A DNA stretch of 45,182 nt, from positions 1 through 45,182 of the forward strand of contig JBFHRB010000002.1 in the NCBI GenBank assembly GCA_041591915.1, written 5' to 3'. Positions 8,008 to 15,993 of the stretch are shown here, in pieces. Position 1 is the stretch's first letter. Each line of letters starts with the position of its first letter. Made by a program: the position numbers and the translations under genes. The DNA is from JBFHRB01 sp041591915 (lineage in GTDB: Bacteria > Actinomycetota > Nitriliruptoria > Nitriliruptorales > Nitriliruptoraceae). The notes under the pieces were generated by a model that worked only from the letters and a program-made list of their open reading frames with translations, was not told the origin of the DNA and did not search any database.

Positions 8008-8697
8008 ATGCACACGACACCTCCCACGCTGACCGCCCGGACCGTCGCGGTCGTCGCGACGCACTGGGCCGGCGCCGCCATCGCGGCGGCCATCGCGCGC
8101 TCCCCCGACCTGGTCACGAACGCCTCGGCCCATCGTCTGCTCGTCGCGGGCAGCGTCGACGGCCTGTTGCTGGTGGCCGCGTACGCGACGGCGGTGCTCG
8201 CGTGCTGGTCGGCGCTGACGACGACGGCCTACGTCCTCGCCAGGATCCGCGGATCGCGGCCGAACGAGGTCGCGCGCTACCTGCTCCCGGGCATCCGATC
8301 CGTCCTCGACCGCACGCTGGTCATCACGGTCGCGGCCTCCACGCTCGGCGGCACACCCGCACTGGCACTCCCGCTCCCGGTCGGGGCGGACGGCGGGCCC
8401 GGGATGCTGCGGGCGGAGCAGGGGACCGGGCCCAACGAGGCGCCGCAGGCTCGCGACGTCGTGGCCGACCGCGCGGCGTCGTACGAGGTCGCAGCTGGCG
8501 ACACGCTCTGGTGCATCGCCGCCCGGATCGTCGACGAGGCACTCGCGGCGGACGTCGACGCGACGACTCGGACGCTCGCACACCACCGCTACCTCGCGCG
8601 ACTGATCGACCTCAACCTCGACCGGCTGCTATCCGGCGATCCTGACCTGATCCACCCGGGGGAGGTCGTCGTCCTGCCGTCGGACCCGGCCAGCTGA
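8008..8697 (+). CDS. LysM-domain membrane protein
   Basis: A 229-residue protein with hydrophobic segments near residues 12-28, 45-75 and 108-125, a Pro/Gly-rich linker, then a C-terminal LysM-like domain: YEVAAGDTLWCIAARIVDEA through NLDRLLSGDPDLIHPGEVVVLP. LysM domains bind peptidoglycan-type glycans. The GDTLW and L-x-PGE-x-V-x-LP motifs are clear, but the middle is longer than usual (about 30 extra residues, like the actinobacterial LysM proteins that follow membrane helices). It is divergent from purS with a 100-base gap. Its role is likely in the cell envelope, perhaps division or wall remodelling; that is inference. Confidence 0.75.
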   Translation: MHTTPPTLTARTVAVVATHWAGAAIAAAIARSPDLVTNASAHRLLVAGSVDGLLLVAAYATAVLACWSALTTTAYVLARIRGSRPNEVARYLLPGIRSVLDRTLVITVAASTLGGTPALALPLPVGADGGPGMLRAEQGTGPNEAPQARDVVADRAASYEVAAGDTLWCIAARIVDEALAADVDATTRTLAHHRYLARLIDLNLDRLLSGDPDLIHPGEVVVLPSDPAS

Positions 8698-8760
8698 CCA
8701 ACGCCTACCAGTGAACCCCTCCGCAGGTAGGTTGGCCGCCGGCCACCCGAACGGACCTGG

Positions 8761-9861
8761 ATGGAGTCGCGCCCCGGCGCTCGCGCACGGGTCGTCCTCG
8801 CCGATGACACCGCCGAGATCCGCTCGCTCGTGCGCGCCGCCATCGACATGGACGGCCGGTTCGAGGTCGTGGCCGAGGCGGAGGACGGCCAGCAGGCAAC
8901 CGACGCCGTGGTCGCCCACGAGGCCGACGCCATCGTCCTCGACCTGGCCATGCCCAACGTCGACGGCCTGCAGGCCATCCCGATGATCCGGGACGCGCGC
9001 CCCGACACCCAGATCCTCGTGCTGTCGGGGTTCAACGCCGCGCAGATGGAGGCCGAGGCCCTGCGGCTGGGCGCGGCCGCGTACGTGGAGAAGGGGACGT
9101 CGATCCGCGCGATCGTCGAGCTCCTCGCGAACCTCTGCGCCGACGTGATCGACGTGCCGCCCCCCGACGAGCCGGACGTCGAGCTGGTCGCGGAGGAGGA
9201 CGAGCTCGACGCCGCGCTGAGCTACCTCGGCCACGAGCTGCGCACGCCCATCGCCGTCATCCGCGGCCTGACCGCCACGCTCGCGCGTGCCGTCGACGCG
9301 ATGGAGCCCGCACGGATCCGCGAGAGCTCGCGCGCGATCGAGCGCAGCGTCATCAACCTCGAGCGCCTCGTCGACGCACTCGTGGACGCACACGCCCTGG
9401 ACGCGCACGGCCTCGACCTCGCGCCCGAGGCCCTGCCCGTCGCGGAGGTCGTGCAGGGAGCGATCGACGAGCTGCTGACGCTTCACGACACCTCCATCCA
9501 CCACCAGGCCGACGGTGACACCGTTGCCCGCGTCGACCCCGTCCGCATCCGCCAGGTCGTCACGAACCTGCTCGGCAACGCGGTCAAGTTCGGCCCCGAC
9601 GACCAACCGGTCCATGTACGGACCGAGGTCGTGGGTGACGACGTCGTGGTCGCCGTGCGCGACCACGGGCCCGGGATCCCGGCGCACCTCGAACACCAGC
9701 TCTTCGAGCGATTCGCGCGGCTGGGCTCCGACCAGAAGGGAACCGGCCTCGGCCTCTACATCTCGCGAGGCATCGCCGAGGCCCACGGCGGTCGGCTGGT
9801 GTACGACGCGCCGGAGGGTGGCGGCGCGCGCTTCAAGCTGTACCTGCCGAGGGGATCCTGA
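8761..9861 (+). CDS. response-regulator receiver fused to a histidine kinase (REC-HisKA-HATPase)
   Basis: A 366-residue soluble protein. Residues 8-125 are a receiver domain with acidic DD at 15-16, phospho-acceptor Asp61 (IVLDLAMPNVDG) and the conserved Lys111. A short acidic linker leads to a HisKA domain with His158 in LGHELRTPIAVI. The ATPase has an N box (NLLGNAVKF), G1 box (DHGPGIP), F region (FERFARLGS) and G2 box (GTGLGLYISRGI). Receiver-before-kinase order means phosphate input may come from another kinase. There is no sensor or membrane segment. A TAGGTT at 8728-8733 is a possible -10. Its TGA overlaps the ATG of the DUF523/DUF1722 gene, so both are translated together. Confidence 0.88.
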   Translation: MESRPGARARVVLADDTAEIRSLVRAAIDMDGRFEVVAEAEDGQQATDAVVAHEADAIVLDLAMPNVDGLQAIPMIRDARPDTQILVLSGFNAAQMEAEALRLGAAAYVEKGTSIRAIVELLANLCADVIDVPPPDEPDVELVAEEDELDAALSYLGHELRTPIAVIRGLTATLARAVDAMEPARIRESSRAIERSVINLERLVDALVDAHALDAHGLDLAPEALPVAEVVQGAIDELLTLHDTSIHHQADGDTVARVDPVRIRQVVTNLLGNAVKFGPDDQPVHVRTEVVGDDVVVAVRDHGPGIPAHLEHQLFERFARLGSDQKGTGLGLYISRGIAEAHGGRLVYDAPEGGGARFKLYLPRGS

Positions 9862-10820
9862 TGCCCGATGCACGACCGAGGCTGGGCATCTCCGCGTGCC
9901 TGCTCGGTGAGGCGGTGCGCTTCGACGGCCAGCACAAGCACGACGGCTTCCTGACGGGCACGCTCGGGGACTACGTCACGTGGGTCTCGGTCTGTCCCGA
10001 GGTCGAGGCCGGCATGGGCACCCCGCGCGAGCCCGTCCGCCTCGTTGACCGGCCCGAGGGTCCGATCATGGTCGGCGTGAACAGCGGCGACGACTGGACG
10101 TCCCGGATGCGGACCTTCAGCGCCGACCGTGCCGACCAGCTCGCCGCGATGGACCTCGATGGCTTCGTCCTCAAGAAGGACTCCCCGTCCTGCGGGATGG
10201 AGCGCGTGCGGGTCTACCCGTCATCGGGCGAGGGCAGCCCCTCGCGCGACGGGCGGGGCCTCTTCGCCGCGGCACTGCTCCGGCGGTTGCCCCTGCTCCC
10301 GGCGGAGGAGGAGGGTCGCCTCAACGACCCAGGCCTCCGCGAGAACTTCATCGAGCGGATCTTCGCCTACCACCGGTGGCGGCGCTTCCTCGCCGACGAC
10401 CCGGGCCCCGGCGACCTCGTTGCCTTCCACACCGCCCACAAGCTGGCCCTGTCAGCCCACGACGACCAGCGCTACCGGGCACTCGGTCGCCTCGTCGCGA
10501 CCGCGGGCTCGGCCGACTTCGACCAGCTCCTGGACACCTACGGCGAGGGCTTCATGGAGGCCCTGCGGGCTCCCGCGACGCGCAAGAAGCACGCCAACGC
10601 CCTCTACCACCTGCTCGGCTACCTCAAGGACGCGCTCGACGCCGAGGACCGGCAGGAGCTCGTCGAGCTGATCGAGCGCTACCGGACCGGGCAGGTCCCG
10701 CTGATCGTGCCGATGACGCTGTTCCAGCACCACTTCCGGCGCCACCCCGACGAGTGGGTGGGGACGCAGACCTACCTCGCGCCGTACCCGGCGGAGCTCA
10801 TGCTGCGCAACCACGTCTAG
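9861..10820 (+). CDS. DUF523-DUF1722 protein (YbgA-like)
   Basis: A 319-residue protein with two known parts. Residues 6-150 are DUF523: RLGISACLLGEAVRFDG, VSVCPEVEAGMGTPREPVRL and FVLKKDSPSCGMERVRVY, with conserved cysteines at CLLG, VCPE and SCGM. Residues 160-315 are DUF1722 (YbgA): FHTAHKLALSAHD, KKHANALYHLLGYLK and QTYLAPYPAELMLRNHV. The combination is widespread and often near photolyase or CarH-type regulators; the biochemical role is unsettled. Start codon overlaps the upstream kinase stop (TGATG). Its TAG stop overlaps the convergent 72-aa gene stop through one CTAG. Confidence 0.85.
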   Translation: MPDARPRLGISACLLGEAVRFDGQHKHDGFLTGTLGDYVTWVSVCPEVEAGMGTPREPVRLVDRPEGPIMVGVNSGDDWTSRMRTFSADRADQLAAMDLDGFVLKKDSPSCGMERVRVYPSSGEGSPSRDGRGLFAAALLRRLPLLPAEEEGRLNDPGLRENFIERIFAYHRWRRFLADDPGPGDLVAFHTAHKLALSAHDDQRYRALGRLVATAGSADFDQLLDTYGEGFMEALRAPATRKKHANALYHLLGYLKDALDAEDRQELVELIERYRTGQVPLIVPMTLFQHHFRRHPDEWVGTQTYLAPYPAELMLRNHV

Positions 10821-11035
10821 TGCCCGACGTAGGCCAGGACGAAGTCGCGGACCGGCCCGAAGGGCGGCGCCTGCGCCACCAACTGCTGGAAGCCCTCGTC
10901 GAACTCGAGCTCGGCGAGGAAGTAACCGCGGAAGTACGGCAGGTTGCCTCCGACGAGCACGAGGTCCTCGCCAGCGAGGACGTCGCCCTCCGTCAGCTCG
11001 TACCCGTGCACGACGAGCGGCTTCTTCTGTGCCAT
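10817..11035 (-). CDS. small conserved-looking hypothetical protein (72 aa)
   Basis: A 72-residue soluble protein, MAQKKPLVVHGYELTEGDV and on to RDFVLAYVGH. GGAGGGAGC directly precedes the ATG at 11035 with GGAGG five bases upstream, a strong ribosome site. The sequence is acidic/hydrophobic and folds plausibly as a small alpha/beta protein, but I recognise no family. It is divergent from thioredoxin and convergent with the DUF523/DUF1722 gene, sharing the four bases CTAG at their stops. Confidence 0.65.
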   Translation of the reverse strand: MAQKKPLVVHGYELTEGDVLAGEDLVLVGGNLPYFRGYFLAELEFDEGFQQLVAQAPPFGPVRDFVLAYVGH

Positions 11036-11188
11036 GCTCCCTCCGTCCGCCGAGTCTCGCAGACCCCGGTCCCCCGTGCCCGTCCGCCTCGGGGGTGACC
11101 GGACGGGCCGGCCCGCGGAATGCTGCGCGCTGCCTCCGCGTTGAGGCACCGAGCATGCAACGACCAGCGATGCAAGGAGAGCCCCGAG

Positions 11189-11587
11189 ATGCCGACCGTT
11201 GACCTGACGAAGGAGACGTTCGAGGACACGGTCGTCGACAACGAGATCGTGCTCGTCGACTTCTGGGCCGAGTGGTGCGGTCCGTGCCGGATGTTCGCGC
11301 CGATCTACGAGGAGGAGTCGGGCTCGCACGACGACGTCATCTTCGCCAAGGTCGACACCGAGGCCGAGCCCGAGCTCGCCGCCTCCTTCGGCATCCGGTC
11401 CATCCCCACCCTGATGGCCTTCCGGGAGAAGGTGCTCGTGTTCAGCCAGCCCGGCGCGCTCCCGCCGGCGGCGCTGCAGGACCTCATCTCGCAGGTCAAG
11501 GCGCTGGACATGGAGGCGGTGCACGCCGAGATCGCCCAGCACCAGCACGACCACGATCACGATCACGACCACGACCACCAGCACTGA
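11189..11587 (+). CDS. thioredoxin with His/Asp-rich C-terminal tail
   Basis: A 132-residue thioredoxin fold protein: VLVDFWAEWCGPCRMFAPIY with catalytic Cys30 and Cys33, and the cis-proline in IRSIPTLMAF. The fold ends near residue 108. A helix follows (LQDLISQVKALDMEAVHAEI), then a tail of 15 residues alternating His with Asp/Gln, eight His in total. Such tails bind Ni, Zn or Cu in other proteins; here that is inference. AAGGAG ten bases before the ATG at 11189 sets the start. The tail is coded by an imperfect tandem of cac-gac/gat codons at 11541-11586. DUF5317 begins three bases after the stop. Confidence 0.92.
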   Translation: MPTVDLTKETFEDTVVDNEIVLVDFWAEWCGPCRMFAPIYEEESGSHDDVIFAKVDTEAEPELAASFGIRSIPTLMAFREKVLVFSQPGALPPAALQDLISQVKALDMEAVHAEIAQHQHDHDHDHDHDHQH

Positions 11588-11590
11588 CGC

Positions 11591-12139
11591 GTGGCCTTCA
11601 CCCTCGTCGCGGTCGTCGCCGCGATCGCGACGAGCCTGCTGCGCGGCGGACGCCTGGGGGCGATCGCCGACCGGGAGGTCGGGCGCTTCGGCCTCCTGAT
11701 CACGGGCGCCGTCCTGCAGGTCGCTGCCGTCGTGGCGATCCGCGCCCTCGAGCTCGGCCCGGGGATCGCGGGCGTGCTGCTCGTGGGATCCACGGTCCCG
11801 ATCCTGCTCTGGATCCTGGTCCACGCCTGGGTGCCCGGTGCCGCGCTCGTCCTGCTCGGCCTCGTCGCGAACGCGCTGGTCATCGGCCTCAACGGCGGCA
11901 TGCCCGTCTCCGGCGAGGCCGCGGCGGTCGCGGGGCTGTCCGGGACGCCGCCCGCAGGCGAACACGTGCCCTTGACGGCCGAGACCGTGCTGCCCGCCCT
12001 CGCGGACGTGATCCCGGTCCCGCCGATCCGGAGCGTGATCTCGGTCGGCGACATCCTCCTCGCGGCGGGGCTCTTCCCGCTCGCGAACCACCTGCTCGGT
12101 GGCCGTCGCCTCAGGCCACGAACGCCCGTCGCCGACTGA
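11591..12139 (+). CDS. DUF5317-family integral membrane protein
   Basis: A 182-residue protein with five or six hydrophobic segments. Hallmarks are the early LLRGGRLGAIADREVGRFGLL, the loop ALVIGLNGGMPVSGEA, and near the C-terminus IRSVISVGDILLAAGLF, which together match the DUF5317 family of actinobacteria and firmicutes. No catalytic motif is known. The GTG at 11591 is three bases after the thioredoxin stop, so they form one operon. The 3' end overlaps the convergent degenerate HD gene by 29 bases. Confidence 0.8.
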   Translation: MAFTLVAVVAAIATSLLRGGRLGAIADREVGRFGLLITGAVLQVAAVVAIRALELGPGIAGVLLVGSTVPILLWILVHAWVPGAALVLLGLVANALVIGLNGGMPVSGEAAAVAGLSGTPPAGEHVPLTAETVLPALADVIPVPPIRSVISVGDILLAAGLFPLANHLLGGRRLRPRTPVAD

Positions 12140-13316
12140 CGGTCTCGGCCAGGCTCCGCAGCACGAGCGGGTCGTGGTCGTAGGCCAGCTGGTGGTGCAG
12201 CACCTCGAGGGCCCACCACTCCGGGTCGTCACCGGCCGCCGTGCCGTCGTCGCTCGCGACGATCAGGTCGAACTCGCAGGCGGTACGGATGATGCGAGCA
12301 CCGACCGGCACGTCCTCGCGGACGGCGCCGAGTCGCACGCGGTAGGGCTCGCGCTGGCGTGCGATGAGCTCGGCGACCTCGGGATGGGTGCCCGCCTCGG
12401 ATGCCAACGCCGCTCCGGCCTCGGCCATGCCGTCCTCGTCGGCGTCGGGCATCAGGCGGCCGATCTCGTGCAGCAGCGCGGCACGCTCGACGGCGGCGAT
12501 CTCGTCACCGCCGAGACCGAGGTCACGCGCCATCGCCTCGGCGAGCGCGCGCACCCGGGCACCGTGGCCGTCCGGCATGGCACCGGCGAGCTCGCTGGCG
12601 CGGCTGACCGCGGCGACCGTCTGGTCGTACATGACCTCGGCGCTCGCAGCACGGTTCAGGCCCGCGCGCGCAGCGAGGAGTGGGAGCGCGACCGCCACCA
12701 GGGACCAGTCGCCCAGCGGTTCGAACACGAGCGCGGCGAGCACCGCTGCCGACGCGAGCGCCGCGTTGCCGCGCAGTGACGCGACGACGCGCGCAACGAC
12801 CTCACCCGCGAACGCGTCCGGGCTCGAGGCGTCCTCGGACGTCGCCGCCGACCACAGCGGCCGACCGACGAGCACCACCCCGACGACCAGCGCGATGCTG
12901 AGCAGGTGCAGGCCCCCACCACTCGGTCCGATGGTCAGCTCCGGCGCGGCGAGCGCGCCCGTGATGGACGCCAGGCCGACGGAGACGGACGCCATGTAGC
13001 GCTCGGCCCCCTCGAGCAGTGAGGGGCGCTGCCTCCGGACGGCGCACGCCAGGAGCCAGCCGACGATCGTGACGGCGACGAGCTGTTGGGGGGCGTGGGG
13101 CAGGAGGGCGAGCGCACCGACCGCGGCGACCGCGAGCGGGACTGGGCGGCTCCCGGGGATGTCGACGGCGAGGAACTCACCGAGTGCCACGGCCAGCGTG
13201 AAGGCGATGATCGTCGGCAGGGGGGCGACGTCGGGCGAGAGGAGCCACAGCCCCACGGCCAACGCGCTGAGTCCGAGGGTGAGCGCGAACACGACCGTCC
13301 GCCGGAGGGCGCTCAC
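12111..13316 (-). CDS. membrane protein with degenerate HD domain
   Basis: A 401-residue protein. About 210 N-terminal residues form several hydrophobic segments, then a cytoplasmic HD-like domain. The HD pair reads HE instead (AALLHEIGRLMPDADEDG) and the later HH...GYP region of HD-GYP enzymes is replaced by RQREPYRVRLGAV, so phosphodiesterase activity is unlikely. The GTG start at 13316 overlaps the stop of the upstream HD-GYP gene in a GTGA, so the pair is translationally coupled. It could be a ligand-binding or partner subunit of the active enzyme. The C-terminal end after the HD region (EWWALEVLHHQLAYDHDPLVLRSL) matches no family I know. Confidence 0.8.
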   Translation of the reverse strand: MSALRRTVVFALTLGLSALAVGLWLLSPDVAPLPTIIAFTLAVALGEFLAVDIPGSRPVPLAVAAVGALALLPHAPQQLVAVTIVGWLLACAVRRQRPSLLEGAERYMASVSVGLASITGALAAPELTIGPSGGGLHLLSIALVVGVVLVGRPLWSAATSEDASSPDAFAGEVVARVVASLRGNAALASAAVLAALVFEPLGDWSLVAVALPLLAARAGLNRAASAEVMYDQTVAAVSRASELAGAMPDGHGARVRALAEAMARDLGLGGDEIAAVERAALLHEIGRLMPDADEDGMAEAGAALASEAGTHPEVAELIARQREPYRVRLGAVREDVPVGARIIRTACEFDLIVASDDGTAAGDDPEWWALEVLHHQLAYDHDPLVLRSLAETVSRRRAFVA

Positions 13317-14632
13317 GTCGACACCACGTCTTCGGCGCCCACGTCGATCGCACCGTCAGCACCCGCGTCGGACTCCTTCGCGGAGTCGACGCCGATCATG
13401 TGCGGCGTCCGGGATGGCTCCCAGCCACGGTCCGCGACGACCGCCGACAGCAGCGCGACGATGTCGGGGTCGAACTGCGTACCAGCACATCGGTGGAGCT
13501 CCCGAAGGGCCGGCTCGATGTCCCACGCCTCGCGGTACGGGCGGGTCGAGGTCAACGCGTCGAAGGCGTCGACGACCGCGACGATCCGCGCGACCTCCGG
13601 GAGCTCGTCGGCCGTGAGCCCGGACGGGTAGCCGCGCCCGTCGAGCCGCTCGTGATGCCACCGCACCGCACCGATCGAGGGAGCGAGGAAGTCGATTCCG
13701 GACAGGATGTCGGCGCCCAGCTCCGGGTGCGTCTGGATGATGACGTACTCGTCGTCGGTCAGCGGCCCGGCCTTCGTGAGGATCTCCGTGGGCACGGCCA
13801 CCTTGCCGATGTCGTGCAGGAGAGCCGCGTACCGAGTCGTCCGCCGCTCCTCGAACGCGTAGTCGAGACGCTCCGCGACGGCGTCGGCCAGCTCTGCCAC
13901 CCGCTCGGCGTGGCCGAACGTGTAGGGGTCCTTGAGCTCGATCGCCTGCGCGATGGTGCGGACGAGCCGTTCGTAGGATCGCTCGAGCTCCTCGAACCCG
14001 CGGAGTCCGCTCGATGCGATGAAGATCGGGACGATCAGGGCGACCAGTGCAACGGGGTGGACGTGGAGCACGAGCCCGGCCGCGACGAACGACATCGCGG
14101 CGTAGGCGACCTGGGGCAGCACCGCAGAACGGATCGACCGGAGCGTGCTGAGCAGTCGCTCACCGGAGGCCAGCCGGATGATCACGGCGACCGCCAGGTG
14201 GTTCACGACGGTGTAGGCGACGACGCTGGCCGCGAGTGGCAGGACGCTGGCGCCGCTCAGCACGCCGGGCTGCCCCCCGAACGCGACGTACAGGACGCCG
14301 GCCGTCATGGCCGCAGTCTCCAGCTGCCCCCAGTTGTAGAGGGCCCGTTGGATCCGGCGGTCTCCCGCTCGCCACGCGACGGCGGCTGCCGCGCCGGCGG
14401 AGGCGACGACCGCGAGATGGGCACCGCCGACGAGGATGCCGACGAAGACCGCGAGGCTGGACAGGGAGACACGGAAGTCGTTGCGCAACCGGACCGGTGA
14501 CGCCTCGGCGAGGGCTGCGGCGACGAAGAGGACGAGCCCGGCCGTGAGCGGAGCACGCGGCACCGACCACAGCGCCAGCGCCGCACCCGCGACCCCGGCG
14601 GCCGCGACCGCGACCGGCACTCCTCGGTTCAC
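13313..14632 (-). CDS. membrane HD-GYP domain protein (c-di-GMP phosphodiesterase candidate)
   Basis: A 439-residue protein. Residues 5-225 hold six or seven hydrophobic segments with an LAEASP motif and an ALYNWGQLETAA segment. Residues 240-400 are an HD-GYP domain: PYTFGHAERVAELA, the HD in ALLHDIGKVAVP, IQTHPELGADIL, WHHERLDGRGYPSGL (GYP intact), and VDAFDALTSTRPYR. All the usual metal ligands are seen, so hydrolysis of c-di-GMP is likely. Start is uncertain: GTG at 14632 (or 14635) precedes the first helix; a longer frame to 14788 overlaps the 25-aa peptide and is not helical. The next gene, the degenerate HD protein, overlaps by four bases. Confidence 0.87.
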   Translation of the reverse strand: MNRGVPVAVAAAGVAGAALALWSVPRAPLTAGLVLFVAAALAEASPVRLRNDFRVSLSSLAVFVGILVGGAHLAVVASAGAAAAVAWRAGDRRIQRALYNWGQLETAAMTAGVLYVAFGGQPGVLSGASVLPLAASVVAYTVVNHLAVAVIIRLASGERLLSTLRSIRSAVLPQVAYAAMSFVAAGLVLHVHPVALVALIVPIFIASSGLRGFEELERSYERLVRTIAQAIELKDPYTFGHAERVAELADAVAERLDYAFEERRTTRYAALLHDIGKVAVPTEILTKAGPLTDDEYVIIQTHPELGADILSGIDFLAPSIGAVRWHHERLDGRGYPSGLTADELPEVARIVAVVDAFDALTSTRPYREAWDIEPALRELHRCAGTQFDPDIVALLSAVVADRGWEPSRTPHMIGVDSAKESDAGADGAIDVGAEDVVST

Positions 14633-14697
14633 CACTGCTGTTGCCCCCGGACCTCGGACAGTGCGAACGGTGGGCGGGGCGGCCGACGGGAGCCCTC

Positions 14698-14775
14698 TCA
14701 GCTCCAGGTGGCGCTGGCGCCGGCGCTCAGAACGAGCGCTGCCAGGCCGGCGAGTGCCGTGAAGATCCGCTTCAT
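14698..14775 (-). CDS. 25-residue hydrophobic peptide upstream of HD-GYP
   Basis: A short gene with GGAGG five bases before its ATG at 14775, one of the best ribosome sites in the window. The peptide MKRIFTALAGLAALVLSAGA and five more residues (SATWS) has a basic start, one hydrophobic helix and a small-residue end like a signal-peptidase site. It ends 65 bases before the HD-GYP start on the same strand. It could be a membrane micropeptide, a secreted fragment precursor or a leader peptide. Coding is inferred from start context and composition, without homology. Confidence 0.5.
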   Translation of the reverse strand: MKRIFTALAGLAALVLSAGASATWS

Positions 14776-15254
14776 GTGGCACCTCCATCGAGTCGTCAGG
14801 ATCCCCCGTCCCCGCTTGTGGACGGCGGCTCTTCCGCTCCGCTCGATGCTGCGCCTTCGTGATGTTCGGTCGGCGAGCGACTCCCCCGATCGGGGCCGCT
14901 CGTCTTTCGGGACCGCGTGCGGGACCCTTCGGCCAACCCGCTCACCGTTCGCTCTGTAGTTGTCATCCGCCCCGACCCCTCACGCTGTGTTACTGGCGTG
15001 GTTGGAGTGCCGAAGCGCAACCTTCTGCGTAGAGCCGTTGCTGGAGTTGGTCAAGCCCTCTCGGCGTGCTCACGTGAGTGATGTGCGCGGTGCGTGGTGG
15101 ACGGACTAGGACGTGCTGACTAGTCGCGCCCATGTCGGCGCCCGCGGTCCCTGTGGCACCCGGACGTCGGTCCCACCGCGCGCCGTCGCGGCTCCACGGA
15201 CCGGACGCCTGCGGTCGTTACGCTGCGTGGCAGCCAGCAGGAGCACCGACCAGC
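14776..15254. other. 479-base divergent gap between the HD-GYP unit and the 235-aa gene
   Basis: No convincing gene is seen here. The stretch around 14990-15120 is less GC-rich than its neighbours. It contains a perfect 10-base palindrome CTCACGTGAG (15069-15078), an 8-base palindrome GACTAGTC near 15118, and a TACGCT box at 15219-15224. Both flanking units are transcribed outward, so promoters and operators for both probably lie here. A 56-codon minus-strand frame (14796-14966) is low-complexity and was not accepted. Confidence 0.45.
15219..15224 (+). promoter_or_regulatory. candidate -10 box for the 235-aa gene
   Basis: TACGCT, a TANNNT match, lies 30 bases before the GTG at 15255, with AGGAG at 15239-15243 between them. 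Order and spacing fit a promoter with a short 5' leader. No clear -35 element is visible. Confidence 0.35.
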
Positions 15255-15962
15255 GTGACCGAGCCCGCGCAGACCCCTCCCGGCGCGGTCATCAACCTCG
15301 CCGAGCAGGCCGACGGCAGCAGCCGCATCGACCTCCACGACCCGCGGCAGCGGGCCGCCGTCGAGGGTGCCCTCGCCGAGCTGCCCGGGCTCCAGGCCGT
15401 GCGCATCGTGGCCGGCTACGACCGGGCCGTCGACGAGGTCCACGTGGTCGCGACCCCCGAGCGTCCACCCAAGGTGGTGGTGCGGGACGTGCAGTCCCTG
15501 CTCATGGCGCGGTTCAACGTCCCGACCGACCACCGGGTCATCAGCGTCGTCCAGGTGGGCTCCGAGCTCGGCCGAGAGACGCTCCACCGGGCCGTGCTCA
15601 ACCAGGTCGCGACGACCCAGCACAACCTCAGTGCGCGCGTCACGGTCACGCTCTCCGAGGACGACGCGGACTTCAGCGCGACGGAGGACGGCCCCGCGAG
15701 CGGACCCGGTCGCCTCAGGGCGACCGCACGCGCGGCGCTCGCCGCCGCTCGGCCCATGCTCGCCGTCGACCGGATGACCGAGATCGAGGGCGCCGTCGTC
15801 GAGGAGATCCTCGGCCACCGCCTCGCGATCGTGTTCGTGCACGTCCACGCCCAGAGCGGCGACTACACGCTGAGCGGGTGCGCGCTCGTCCACGGCGACG
15901 AGCTCGACGCCGTGGCCCGTGCCGTGCTCGACGCGGTGAACCGCGAGATGCGTGCCGACTGA
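15255..15962 (+). CDS. conserved hypothetical protein, two-part alpha/beta fold
   Basis: A 235-residue soluble protein starting at GTG 15255 (AGGAG eleven bases upstream). Two similar-looking halves are visible: residues 40-115 with AVRIVAGYDRAVDEVHVVAT and VVVRDVQSLLMARFNVPTD, and residues 155-235 with the strand-helix-strand LGHRLAIVFVHVHAQSGDY. The pattern of a VQSLL...F.V..DHR.IS motif recalls regulatory small-molecule-binding modules of actinobacteria, but I cannot name the family. No active-site signature or membrane segment is present. rnhB follows immediately on the same strand. Confidence 0.7.
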   Translation: MTEPAQTPPGAVINLAEQADGSSRIDLHDPRQRAAVEGALAELPGLQAVRIVAGYDRAVDEVHVVATPERPPKVVVRDVQSLLMARFNVPTDHRVISVVQVGSELGRETLHRAVLNQVATTQHNLSARVTVTLSEDDADFSATEDGPASGPGRLRATARAALAAARPMLAVDRMTEIEGAVVEEILGHRLAIVFVHVHAQSGDYTLSGCALVHGDELDAVARAVLDAVNREMRAD

Positions 15963-15980
15963 CCGCAGCGAGCGAGGCGG

Positions 15981-15986
15981 TACGGT
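15981..15986 (+). promoter_or_regulatory. candidate -10 box of a leaderless rnhB transcript
   Basis: TACGGT is followed by seven bases and then the ATG at 15994. No ribosome site fits that ATG, so a leaderless start is likely. It supports ATG 15994 over the upstream GTG at 15952. Confidence 0.35.
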
Positions 15987-15993
15987 CGCGGCC

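Noticed and set aside
11541..11586. Short tandem repeat in the thioredoxin gene as possible repeat element or assembly error
   Set aside because: It codes in frame for an ordered His/Asp tail and ends in a proper stop; kept as coding.
14796..14966. 56-codon minus-strand frame with a possible start near 14966
   Set aside because: Low-complexity Ser/Arg/Glu composition, no ribosome site of quality and no similarity; most likely spacer.
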